Positions 1 through 5,573 of a stretch of 5,705 nucleotides of DNA are shown piece by piece. The notes beneath the pieces are model-generated. The model saw only the letters and a program-made list of their open reading frames with translations, had not been told where the DNA came from and did not search any database. This DNA is from an uncultured Achromobacter sp. (GTDB taxonomy: Bacteria; Pseudomonadota; Gammaproteobacteria; Burkholderiales; Burkholderiaceae_B): assembly GCA_913775005.1 (NCBI GenBank), contig CAJYKY010000302.1:1-5705 (forward strand), read 5' to 3'. Every line of letters starts with the position of its first letter. Positions within the stretch are counted from its first letter, which is position 1. The translations under genes and the position numbers were made by a program.

Positions 1-501
1 CTGATCGAAACGCGCGACGGCAGCATGATGGCGGTCGGCACGCGTTTTGTCGTCAGCCGTGAGGCGTCGTCTACGGTGCTGACGGTGCTGGAATCGAAGG
101 TCAGCGTGCAGACGACGGACCAGCGCCGCGCCAGCACGGCCGACGCGACGCTGGTGCAGGCCGGGCAGGCCGTGCGGATCCGGCCAGATGGCGTCGGGCC
201 CGTCACTGCGGTAGACGCGCGCAGCGTGGAAGATGCGTGGAAGCAGCATCGGCTGTTTGCCGATGACCGGCCGCTGGCCGAGGTGCTGGATATTTTGAGC
301 CGCCATCGGCCGGGGCATATCGACTATGACGTGGCGTCCATCGGCCACATCCGGATCTCCGCCGTGCTGCCGCTGGACGACAGCGACCGCGCGTTGCAGT
401 TGCTGGCGGCGAACCTGTCCGGGCTGCGCGTCCGGACGTTCACGCCGTGGTGGGTCAGGGTGGACATGCCGCCGGCCGGGGATGGTGATGCCCCCCGGTG
501 A
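1..501 (+). CDS. FecR-family anti-sigma regulator (5'-truncated)
   Basis: The reading frame is open from the first base, so the true start lies left of the window; about 166 C-terminal residues are present. FecR proteins are inner-membrane transducers: a cytoplasmic N-terminal part binds an ECF sigma factor and a periplasmic part senses the signalling domain of a TonB-dependent receptor. Visible here are the end of the FecR domain, with the family motif GTRFVV (bases 37-54) and a beta-rich stretch ending VQAGQAVRI, then the C-terminal STN-like domain. That domain shows W-(K)QHRLFADDRPLAEVLDILSRHR, an ISAVLPLDDSDRAL segment and the closing TPWWVRV. The missing part should hold the sigma-binding region and a single membrane helix. 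The receptor gene with an STN domain follows after 84 bp on the same strand, which is the standard pairing. The Met at base 25 falls inside the conserved domain and is not a plausible start. The family call is confident; the cognate sigma factor and ligand are unknown. Confidence 0.9.
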   Translation: MIETRDGSMMAVGTRFVVSREASSTVLTVLESKVSVQTTDQRRASTADATLVQAGQAVRIRPDGVGPVTAVDARSVEDAWKQHRLFADDRPLAEVLDILSRHRPGHIDYDVASIGHIRISAVLPLDDSDRALQLLAANLSGLRVRTFTPWWVRVDMPPAGDGDAPR

Positions 502-571
502 CGATCAAAAAAGTTTGTAGTGCTGGTTCCAGTTCGGGATTCTCGCTCGTCAAACAAAGAGAACACACGAA

Positions 572-576
572 CAGGA
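572..576 (+). promoter_or_regulatory. Ribosome binding site of the siderophore receptor
   Basis: CAGGA ends 9 bp before the ATG at 586. It decides the start: an in-frame GTG at 520 would add 22 polar residues ahead of the signal peptide and has no comparable Shine-Dalgarno sequence. Confidence 0.6.
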
Positions 577-585
577 CTCGATACC

Positions 586-3021
586 ATGGCTTTCCCCCGC
601 CCCGGCGGCGCGCGCTTCTGCACCCGGACACTTTCCTTTCCCTTGGCCCGTCACCTGCCATTTGCCGTGGCCGCCGCGTTAACACTCATGGAACCGGTGT
701 CGGCCAGGGCCCAGCCCGCAACCATGGCCGCCACGCAGTACGACATTCCGGCAGGGCCGCTGGCCCCTGCCTTGAGCCGATACGCGCAGCAATCGGGGGC
801 GGACATCGTGATCGACGTGCGCACGCTGTCCGGCCTGAATACGCAAGGCTTGCGGGGCAGCTACGGCGTGGCCGAAGGCTTCGACATCCTGCTGCGCGGC
901 ACAGGCTACCGGGCCAGCCAGACTTCGGTGGGCTATGTCCTGGTGCCCGCGCCCATAAAGGGCGACGGCGCCACCATGCTGGACGCCGTGACAGTGGATG
1001 GCCTGGGCGTGCGCAGCGCCACGACGGAAGGGTCGGGGTCGTATGCCGCGCGCGCGGTCACGCTGACCAAGGACGCGCAATCGCTGCGCGAAATCCCGCA
1101 GTCGGTGTCGGTGATGACGCGCCAGCAGATGGACGACCAGGGAATGACGACGGTGGCCGAGGCGCTGAGCTACGTGACCGGTTTGACGCCATCGGATTAC
1201 GAAGGCACCGAGAAATTCAGCGCGCGCGGCTTCGCGACCAGCACGCAGTACGACGGCATTCCCCAGCAGGACTACAGCACGCACATGGACCTGGCCATCT
1301 ATGACCGCGTCGAGATCCTGCGCGGGCCGTCCGGCTTGCTGACCGGCACGGGCGAGCCCGGCGGCGTCGTCAACTATGTACGCAAGCGCCCGCTGGACGC
1401 GGGCCATTTTTCAGCCGCGGTATCGGCCGGGTCGTGGAATTACCGCCGCGTGGAAGCCGATGGCGGCGGGCCGCTGAATGCGTCCGGCACCTTGCGCGGC
1501 CGGCTGGTGGGCGCCTACGAGGACGAAGACAAGTTCTACGACTACGGGCGCGCAGAACCTACTACCTTTTATGGCGTGCTGGAATACGACATTACGGCCA
1601 ACACGACATTGGGGCTGACTGCGGCCTACAACGAGCGGCGCTTCCGCAACTTCAACGGGCTGCCGCTGTACGCGGATGGTTCGCTGCCCGCGCGCGACGC
1701 CTACGTCGGCCCGGACAAGATGTCCAAGACCGACACCTACGATCTGGGCGCTGACCTGACGCACCGCTTCGGACGGGGCTGGGAGCTCAAGGCCGCATAC
1801 ATGCACCGCGACACGCGCTATCGAGGCTACTCCGCTTTCGTCAGCGCGCCGCTGGACGTCGAGACGGGACGAAGCGGCATCATGGCCGGCCGCATCGCCA
1901 ACGATTTTCGCTGGGACCAGGGGGATATCCACGTGTCCGGACCCATCAGCGCGCTTGGCCGTGACCATATCCTGACGCTGGGCTACAACTACGCGCGCTA
2001 TGACTCCACCACGGGCAGCCGCTTCACGACGTTGCCCGACTGGGACCCGCTCAACGACCACCATTTCGGTGCGCTCTACGACCAGCCGGTGCTGAACAAG
2101 AACAACTCCATCACCACGCAATCCGGTCTGTACGCCACGGGCCGGTTCAAGCTGGCCGATCCGCTGACCTTGGTGGTGGGTGGACGCTGGACGGATTATT
2201 CCGAGAAGAGCCGCGCGGTATCGCCGGTGGCGTCCGACTACCGCAGCGGCGGGGCCGATGTCAGCCACGAGTTCACGCCGTTTGCCGGCGTGGTCTGGGA
2301 CGTCAGCCAGCAGGTGTCGTTTTACGCCAGCTATGCCGACATCTTCGTGCCGCAGTCGGAAAAGGACTACACGGGCCAAACGCTCAAGCCGCGTGTGGGC
2401 TGGCAGACCGAGGCGGGCGTGAAAGGCGAATTCTTCGATGGACGCTTGAATGCATCGCTGGCTGTCTTCCGTATCCGCGACCAGAACCGCGCCATGACCG
2501 ATGCCGAACACGTCGGTTGCGACGGCACGGCAACCGGGGCGTGCTATCGGTCGGCCGGCAAGGTGCAAAGCCAGGGCTGGGAGGCCGAAGTCAGCGGCAG
2601 CCCGTTGCCCGGATGGGATGTTTCTGCGGGCTACACCTACACCAACGCCAAGTATTTGCAGGATTCCGATCCCGCCAATGTGGGCCAGCGCTTCGGGTCC
2701 GACGTGTTGCCCAAGCATCTGTTCAAGTTGTGGACGCAGTATCGCTTCCAGCGGGATGACTTTGGCGGCGCACTGCAAGGCTGGCGTGCGGGCGTAGGGG
2801 TGCAGGCGCAAAGCGATGTCTACACCTCGTCCATGCGGCAGGGCGGATACCTGACGGCATCGGCCCGCATCGGCTACCAGATCAACAAGCACTGGGATGC
2901 GGCGCTGGCGGTCAACAACCTGTTCAACCGCGAGTACCTGCGTACGCCGGGCTACGGCATCTTCTACAACATCTACGGCGCGCCGCGTAACGCGATGCTG
3001 ACGGTGCGCTACGCGATGTGA
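586..3021 (+). CDS. TonB-dependent siderophore receptor with STN signalling domain (FpvA/FhuE-like)
   Basis: This 811-residue outer-membrane transporter would import a ferric siderophore using TonB-ExbBD energy and also signal to FecR. Order of parts: a signal peptide with a hydrophobic core LPFAVAAALTLM and probable cleavage after ARA at about residue 42; an STN domain, about 51-120 (YDIPAGPLAPALSRYAQQSG... to GYVLVP); a probable TonB box around 131-138 (MLDAVTVD); a plug, about 165-268, with the motifs REIPQSVSVMTRQQM, FSARGF, DRVEILRGPSGLLTGTGEPGG and VNYVRKRP; and a 22-strand-type barrel to the end with NNLFNREYL near the C-terminus. The mature protein has only two cysteines, C645 and C653 (VGCDGTATGACYRSAGK), likely an extracellular-loop disulfide. 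The last strand ends LTVRYAM, with Met where many outer-membrane proteins have Phe. The STN domain plus the adjacent fecR gene imply autoinduction through an ECF sigma factor. No clear Fur box is visible in the 84-bp gap upstream. The siderophore cannot be named from sequence alone; a hydroxamate or mixed type is only a guess from the family. Confidence 0.95.
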   Translation: MAFPRPGGARFCTRTLSFPLARHLPFAVAAALTLMEPVSARAQPATMAATQYDIPAGPLAPALSRYAQQSGADIVIDVRTLSGLNTQGLRGSYGVAEGFDILLRGTGYRASQTSVGYVLVPAPIKGDGATMLDAVTVDGLGVRSATTEGSGSYAARAVTLTKDAQSLREIPQSVSVMTRQQMDDQGMTTVAEALSYVTGLTPSDYEGTEKFSARGFATSTQYDGIPQQDYSTHMDLAIYDRVEILRGPSGLLTGTGEPGGVVNYVRKRPLDAGHFSAAVSAGSWNYRRVEADGGGPLNASGTLRGRLVGAYEDEDKFYDYGRAEPTTFYGVLEYDITANTTLGLTAAYNERRFRNFNGLPLYADGSLPARDAYVGPDKMSKTDTYDLGADLTHRFGRGWELKAAYMHRDTRYRGYSAFVSAPLDVETGRSGIMAGRIANDFRWDQGDIHVSGPISALGRDHILTLGYNYARYDSTTGSRFTTLPDWDPLNDHHFGALYDQPVLNKNNSITTQSGLYATGRFKLADPLTLVVGGRWTDYSEKSRAVSPVASDYRSGGADVSHEFTPFAGVVWDVSQQVSFYASYADIFVPQSEKDYTGQTLKPRVGWQTEAGVKGEFFDGRLNASLAVFRIRDQNRAMTDAEHVGCDGTATGACYRSAGKVQSQGWEAEVSGSPLPGWDVSAGYTYTNAKYLQDSDPANVGQRFGSDVLPKHLFKLWTQYRFQRDDFGGALQGWRAGVGVQAQSDVYTSSMRQGGYLTASARIGYQINKHWDAALAVNNLFNREYLRTPGYGIFYNIYGAPRNAMLTVRYAM

Positions 3022-3027
3022 ATGGGC

Positions 3028-3050
3028 AAGAGGGGGCGCAAGCCCCGCTT
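3028..3050. terminator. Hairpin between convergent genes (possible bidirectional terminator)
   Basis: GGGGC (3033-3037), a GCAA tetraloop and GCCCC (3042-3046) form a GC stem with a GNRA-type loop. AAG (3028-3030) and CTT (3048-3050) can extend it across a small A-G/G internal loop. It fills the 28-bp gap between the receptor stop and the norR stop and touches the last norR codon, so it could end both transcripts. Neither side has a good T tract, which lowers confidence in intrinsic termination. Confidence 0.4.
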
Positions 3051-4615
3051 CAGGACTTGAGCCCCAGCCGCCTGGCCAGTTTGTGCAGGTTGCTGGCGTC
3101 TACGTCCAGCGCGCGCGCCGCGTGTGCCCAATTGCCGTGATGCGTCTCCAGCGCCTGCCGGATGGCCTGGCGTTGGCAGGCGTCAACGGCCTCACGCAAT
3201 GACGGCGCGGGTGCACGATCGCCTGCTGCCAATTCGCCTGCGCTGGCGGCATACCGTTCCTGTGCTGGCGCGGTGCCTAGCGGACCATCGCCATCGTTCA
3301 AGTCCAGCAGCTTGCTGCCCAAGGTGACGATGTCGTTGCGGTTGGCGCCGTGGCTGACGGCCTTGATCGCTGCGCGGCTGATCACATGTTCCAGTTCGCG
3401 CACATTGCCGGGCCAGGGATAGCGGCGCAGCGTTTCTTCGGCGTCGGCAGACAGGCGCAGGCTGCGCAGCCCTAAACGGGCGCGATTCAATTCCAGATAA
3501 CGGCCGGCCAGCAGCAGCACATCGTTGCCGCGATCGCGCAACGGCGGAATCGGGATCGGGTAGACCGACAGGCGGTGATAAAGATCGGCGCGAAAGTCGC
3601 CGGCGCGCAACAGATCGCGCAGGCTGCGGGTGGTGGCGGCCACGATGCGCACATCGACCGTGCGCGGCCGGTCATCGCCCAGGCGCTGGATCTCGCCGTT
3701 CTGCAAGGTGCGCAATAGTTTGGCCTGCACCACCAGCGGTAGTTCGCCGACTTCATCCAAAAACAGCGTGCCGCCATTGGCGGCTTCAAAGCGACCTGGA
3801 CGGTCGGCGACGGCGCCGGAGAACGCGCCCTTGGCATGGCCGAACAACTCGCTTTCCGCTAAGGACTCCGGCAGCGCCGCGCAGTTGACCTGCACCATCG
3901 GGCGCCCATGGCGGCGCGACAGGCGATGCACTTGATGCGCAAACAGTTCCTTGCCCACGCCGGTTTCGCCCAGCAGCAAGATCGGCAATTCGGAATCGGC
4001 CACCACTTCGATTTCATGCAGCAGGCGCGCGATGGCGTCGCTTTGCCCCAGGATTTCGTGTCGGTCCGGCACGGCACGGTCGGTGGAAGAGGGCGCGCGG
4101 GCGGCGCGCAGAGCGCGGATCTCGGCTTCCAGCCGGGTCGTGCGCAGCGCTGCTTCGACCAGCACGATGGCGTCGCGCAGATCCGCCTGCGCTTCGGCGT
4201 CAAACGTGCCGACTTCCAGCGCGTCCAACGTCAGCACACCCCACGGCCGGCCCTCCACATGCAGGCTTGTGCCCATGCAGTCATGCACGGGCAGGGGTTG
4301 GCCGGCCATGCCGTTGATCAAGCCGTCGTAAGGGTCGGGGAGGGTGCTGTCGTGATGAAAGCGGGTCACGCCCCGGCGCGCCAGAATGGCGGCCAGGCGC
4401 GGATGCTGCGAGATCGCAAAGCGTCGGCCCAGCGCGTCGCGCGTCAAGCCGTCTACGGCGACAGGCCGCAGGTGGTCGCGCAATTCGTCTTCTTCCTGCT
4501 GCAACAAGGCCACGGCGCCGCAACGGAAATGGGCGCGCAGGCTGGACACCAGGCGTTGCAGGCGCACAGCGGGTGGCAGATCGGCAACCAGATCGGCAAG
4601 CAGTAGATTTTGCAT
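3050..4615 (-). CDS. norR: NorR-type nitric-oxide-responsive sigma-54 activator
   Basis: This 521-residue enhancer-binding protein is close to the length of E. coli NorR (about 504). The N-terminal GAF domain (about 1-170) senses NO through a mononuclear non-haem iron. The residues proposed as ligands in E. coli NorR have clear counterparts: R73 (HPRL), D94 and D97 (LPDPYDGL), H111 and C113 (VHDC), and D131 (LTLD). A linker (about 170-185) leads to the AAA+ domain with Walker A GETGVGKE (216-223), sigma-54 contact loop GAFSGA (263-268, consensus GAFTGA), Walker B GGTLFLDEVGEL (281-292), and RADLYHRLSVYPIPIPPLRDR (342-362). The WPGNVRELEH motif (401-410) follows. The C-terminal Fis-type helix-turn-helix (about 494-518, NWAHAARALDVDASNLHKLARRLG) matches the NorR pattern closely. 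The gene is divergent from the RIC gene, with three NorR boxes between them. The ATG at 4615 is the only start giving a complete GAF domain, but no Shine-Dalgarno precedes it and a NorR box begins 3 bp upstream, suggesting autoregulation. Confidence 0.95.
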   Translation of the reverse strand: MQNLLLADLVADLPPAVRLQRLVSSLRAHFRCGAVALLQQEEDELRDHLRPVAVDGLTRDALGRRFAISQHPRLAAILARRGVTRFHHDSTLPDPYDGLINGMAGQPLPVHDCMGTSLHVEGRPWGVLTLDALEVGTFDAEAQADLRDAIVLVEAALRTTRLEAEIRALRAARAPSSTDRAVPDRHEILGQSDAIARLLHEIEVVADSELPILLLGETGVGKELFAHQVHRLSRRHGRPMVQVNCAALPESLAESELFGHAKGAFSGAVADRPGRFEAANGGTLFLDEVGELPLVVQAKLLRTLQNGEIQRLGDDRPRTVDVRIVAATTRSLRDLLRAGDFRADLYHRLSVYPIPIPPLRDRGNDVLLLAGRYLELNRARLGLRSLRLSADAEETLRRYPWPGNVRELEHVISRAAIKAVSHGANRNDIVTLGSKLLDLNDGDGPLGTAPAQERYAASAGELAAGDRAPAPSLREAVDACQRQAIRQALETHHGNWAHAARALDVDASNLHKLARRLGLKS

Positions 4616-4617
4616 GC

Positions 4618-4630
4618 GGTGAATTTTACC
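4618..4630. promoter_or_regulatory. NorR box 1 (GGT-N7-ACC)
   Basis: GGTGAATTTTACC is an exact match to the GGT-N7-ACC inverted repeat known for NorR in Ralstonia; the arms extend to CGGT/ACCG. It is the site furthest from the RIC promoter and begins 3 bp upstream of the norR start codon, so occupancy here could also block norR expression. Confidence 0.85.
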
Positions 4631-4637
4631 GTTTGAC

Positions 4638-4650
4638 GGTGATTATTACC
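4638..4650. promoter_or_regulatory. NorR box 2 (GGT-N7-ACC)
   Basis: GGTGATTATTACC is an exact match with arms extending to ACGGT/ACCGT. Its centre lies 20 bp from that of box 1, about two helical turns, so the two dimers would lie on the same DNA face. Confidence 0.88.
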
Positions 4651-4662
4651 GTAGTCAATCCA

Positions 4663-4675
4663 GGTGAAATTCACC
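4663..4675. promoter_or_regulatory. NorR box 3 (GGT-N7-ACC)
   Basis: GGTGAAATTCACC is an exact match and a perfect 13-bp palindrome around a central A. Its centre is 25 bp from that of box 2 and about 72 bp upstream of the predicted RIC transcription start, making it the promoter-proximal enhancer site. Confidence 0.88.
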
Positions 4676-4685
4676 CTTTATTTGT

Positions 4686-4698
4686 CAAGTCATTGATT
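4686..4698 (-). promoter_or_regulatory. IHF binding site (consensus match)
   Basis: CAAGTCATTGATT read on the - strand is AATCAATGACTTG, an exact fit to WATCAANNNNTTR. It lies in AT-rich DNA between the last NorR box and the sigma-54 promoter. There a bend would bring the NorR hexamer to the polymerase, the usual role of IHF at sigma-54 promoters. The motif is short and could occur by chance, but its position supports it. Confidence 0.65.
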
Positions 4699-4714
4699 AA
4701 GCACAAGTTTTTTC

Positions 4715-4730
4715 TGGCACGGTTTTCGCA
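4715..4730 (+). promoter_or_regulatory. Sigma-54 (-24/-12) promoter of the RIC gene
   Basis: TGGCACGGTTTTCGCA matches the RpoN consensus TGGCACGNNNNTTGCW except for one base (TCGC instead of TTGC), with the required 10 bp between GG and GC. The predicted transcription start is near 4741, giving a leader of about 28 nt before the ATG at 4769. Together with the NorR boxes upstream, this makes the RIC gene the direct NorR target. Confidence 0.85.
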
Positions 4731-4756
4731 TTGGTTCCTGTACGACATACCCCCAC

Positions 4757-4761
4757 AGGAG
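4757..4761 (+). promoter_or_regulatory. Ribosome binding site of the RIC gene
   Basis: AGGAG ends 7 bp before the ATG at 4769. It favours this start over the in-frame ATG two codons later at 4775, which would be 13 bp away. Confidence 0.75.
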
Positions 4762-4768
4762 CAGTGCC

Positions 4769-5431
4769 ATGAACATGACCGAACAATCCCTGGGCCAATT
4801 GGCTCGCAGCATTCCCGGCGCCACGCAGGTCTTTCACGACTACGACCTGGACTTTTGCTGTGGCGGCAAGAAGAGCCTGGGTGAAGCCGCCGCGCAACGC
4901 TCGCTGGATGTCACGCAGATCGAAGCGCGGTTAAAAGCGCTGGCTGGCCGCCCCGCCCAGGAAACGGATTGGGGCGATGTATCGCCCGCGACGTTGATCG
5001 ATCACATCCTGGCGCGCTATCACGAGGTGCATCGGCAGCAGCTGCCCGAACTGATCCGCCTGGCCATGAAGGTAGAGCAGGTGCACGCCGACAGTCCGGA
5101 TTGCCCCAAGGGCCTGGCCGACCATCTGCGCACCATGCAGCAAGAGCTGGAAAGCCATATGCAGAAGGAAGAACAGGTGCTGTTTCCGATGCTCGCGCGC
5201 GGCCATGGCGCCATGGCCACGATGCCCATCATGGTGATGCGCATGGAGCACGATGACCACGGCGTGGCGCTGGAACGCTTGCTGGCGCTGACCAATGACC
5301 TGACGCTGCCGCGCGCCGCGTGCAATACCTGGCGCGCCCTGTACCTGGGCATCCGCACGTTCAAGGAAGACCTGATGGCGCACATCCATCTGGAAAACAA
5401 CATCCTGTTCGATGACGCGACGGCCGCGTAA
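4769..5431 (+). CDS. ytfE: Di-iron RIC protein (YtfE/ScdA/DnrN/NorA family)
   Basis: This 220-residue cytoplasmic protein matches the usual family length. RIC proteins carry a non-haem di-iron centre and help restore iron-sulfur clusters damaged by NO or oxidants; the Ralstonia homologue NorA also binds NO. An N-terminal ScdA_N (DUF542) domain carries the di-cysteine motif YDLDFCCGGKKSL (C30, C31). The hemerythrin-like HHE domain follows. The di-iron ligands reported for E. coli YtfE (H84, H105, H129, E133, H160, H204, E208) each appear one residue later here: H85, H106, H130, E134, H161, H205 and E209, in contexts such as YHEVH, SHMQKEEQVLFP, MEHDDHG and AHIHLENNILF. The gene is divergent from norR and has its own sigma-54 promoter, so it should be switched on by NorR when NO is present. 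No co-transcribed NO reductase or flavorubredoxin follows; the next gene is an unrelated DUF808 protein. Symbols ytfE, dnrN, scdA and norA are all used for this family; the choice here is by homology. Confidence 0.95.
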   Translation: MNMTEQSLGQLARSIPGATQVFHDYDLDFCCGGKKSLGEAAAQRSLDVTQIEARLKALAGRPAQETDWGDVSPATLIDHILARYHEVHRQQLPELIRLAMKVEQVHADSPDCPKGLADHLRTMQQELESHMQKEEQVLFPMLARGHGAMATMPIMVMRMEHDDHGVALERLLALTNDLTLPRAACNTWRALYLGIRTFKEDLMAHIHLENNILFDDATAA

Positions 5432-5473
5432 CGGTCCCTTCACGGTCGCTTATCGGCCCCGTAACGGCCTGCC
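5430..5473. repeat. Four degenerate 11-bp tandem units (CGGYC phased)
   Basis: Starting in the RIC stop codon, four 11-bp units follow each other: aACGGTCCCTT, cACGGTCGCTT, aTCGGCCCCGT, aACGGCCTGCC. CGG recurs at 5432, 5443, 5454 and 5465, each followed by Y then C; GTAACGG occurs at 5428 and again exactly 33 bp on at 5461. The units are too degenerate to assign a function. Confidence 0.4.
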
Positions 5474-5562
5474 CGCATCGTCACAAATAGGAATGAAAAC
5501 GTCCATGCGCGTTGCAACTTGAAGGGGGCTGCCGCCATTACACTCGGATCACCTTACGCACC

Positions 5563-5568
5563 AGGGGA
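5563..5568 (+). promoter_or_regulatory. Ribosome binding site of the DUF808 gene
   Basis: AGGGGA ends 5 bp before the ATG at 5574 and supports that start, which also coincides with the conserved N-terminus of the family. Confidence 0.6.
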
Positions 5569-5573
5569 ACCCG

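Noticed and set aside
520..585. Upstream GTG start adding 22 residues to the receptor
   Set aside because: The extra residues are polar and lie before a normal signal peptide, and no good ribosome site precedes 520, while CAGGA is well placed for the ATG at 586.
502..585. Fur box or ECF sigma promoter between fecR and the receptor
   Set aside because: No GATAATGATAATCATTATC-like sequence is present and no ECF promoter pair could be identified; the short CTGG-TT-CCAG palindrome at 523-532 is too weak to call.
498..1304. Open frame on the + strand overlapping the FecR stop and the receptor start
   Set aside because: It is out of frame with both genes, is rich in Arg, His and Gly, and its translation shows no domain; it is a shadow of the receptor gene.
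1411..2892. Long open frame of 493 codons on the - strand inside the receptor gene
   Set aside because: It is antisense to a receptor with continuous family motifs; its translation shows no recognisable domain and it is a product of GC-rich codon bias. The same applies to antisense frames at 679-1407, 3908-4606 and 4931-5443.
4660..4688. Perfect TTGACA on the - strand (plus-strand 4683-4688) as the -35 of norR
   Set aside because: At 16-18 bp spacing there is only CCTGG-rich sequence, with no usable -10, so a promoter here cannot be supported.
4693..4706. FNR/Dnr-like box TTGAT-TAAG-CACAA upstream of the RIC gene
   Set aside because: Only the left half-site is good; the right half differs at two of five bases, and the TTGAT is better explained as part of the exact IHF match.
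5512..5547. Sigma-70 or heat-shock promoter for the DUF808 gene (TTGCAA/TTGAAG with CATTAC/TACACT)
   Set aside because: No pairing gives both acceptable hexamers and a 16-18 bp gap (14 or 21 bp for the better hexamers), and the CTTGAA to CCATTA distance is too short for a sigma-32 site.
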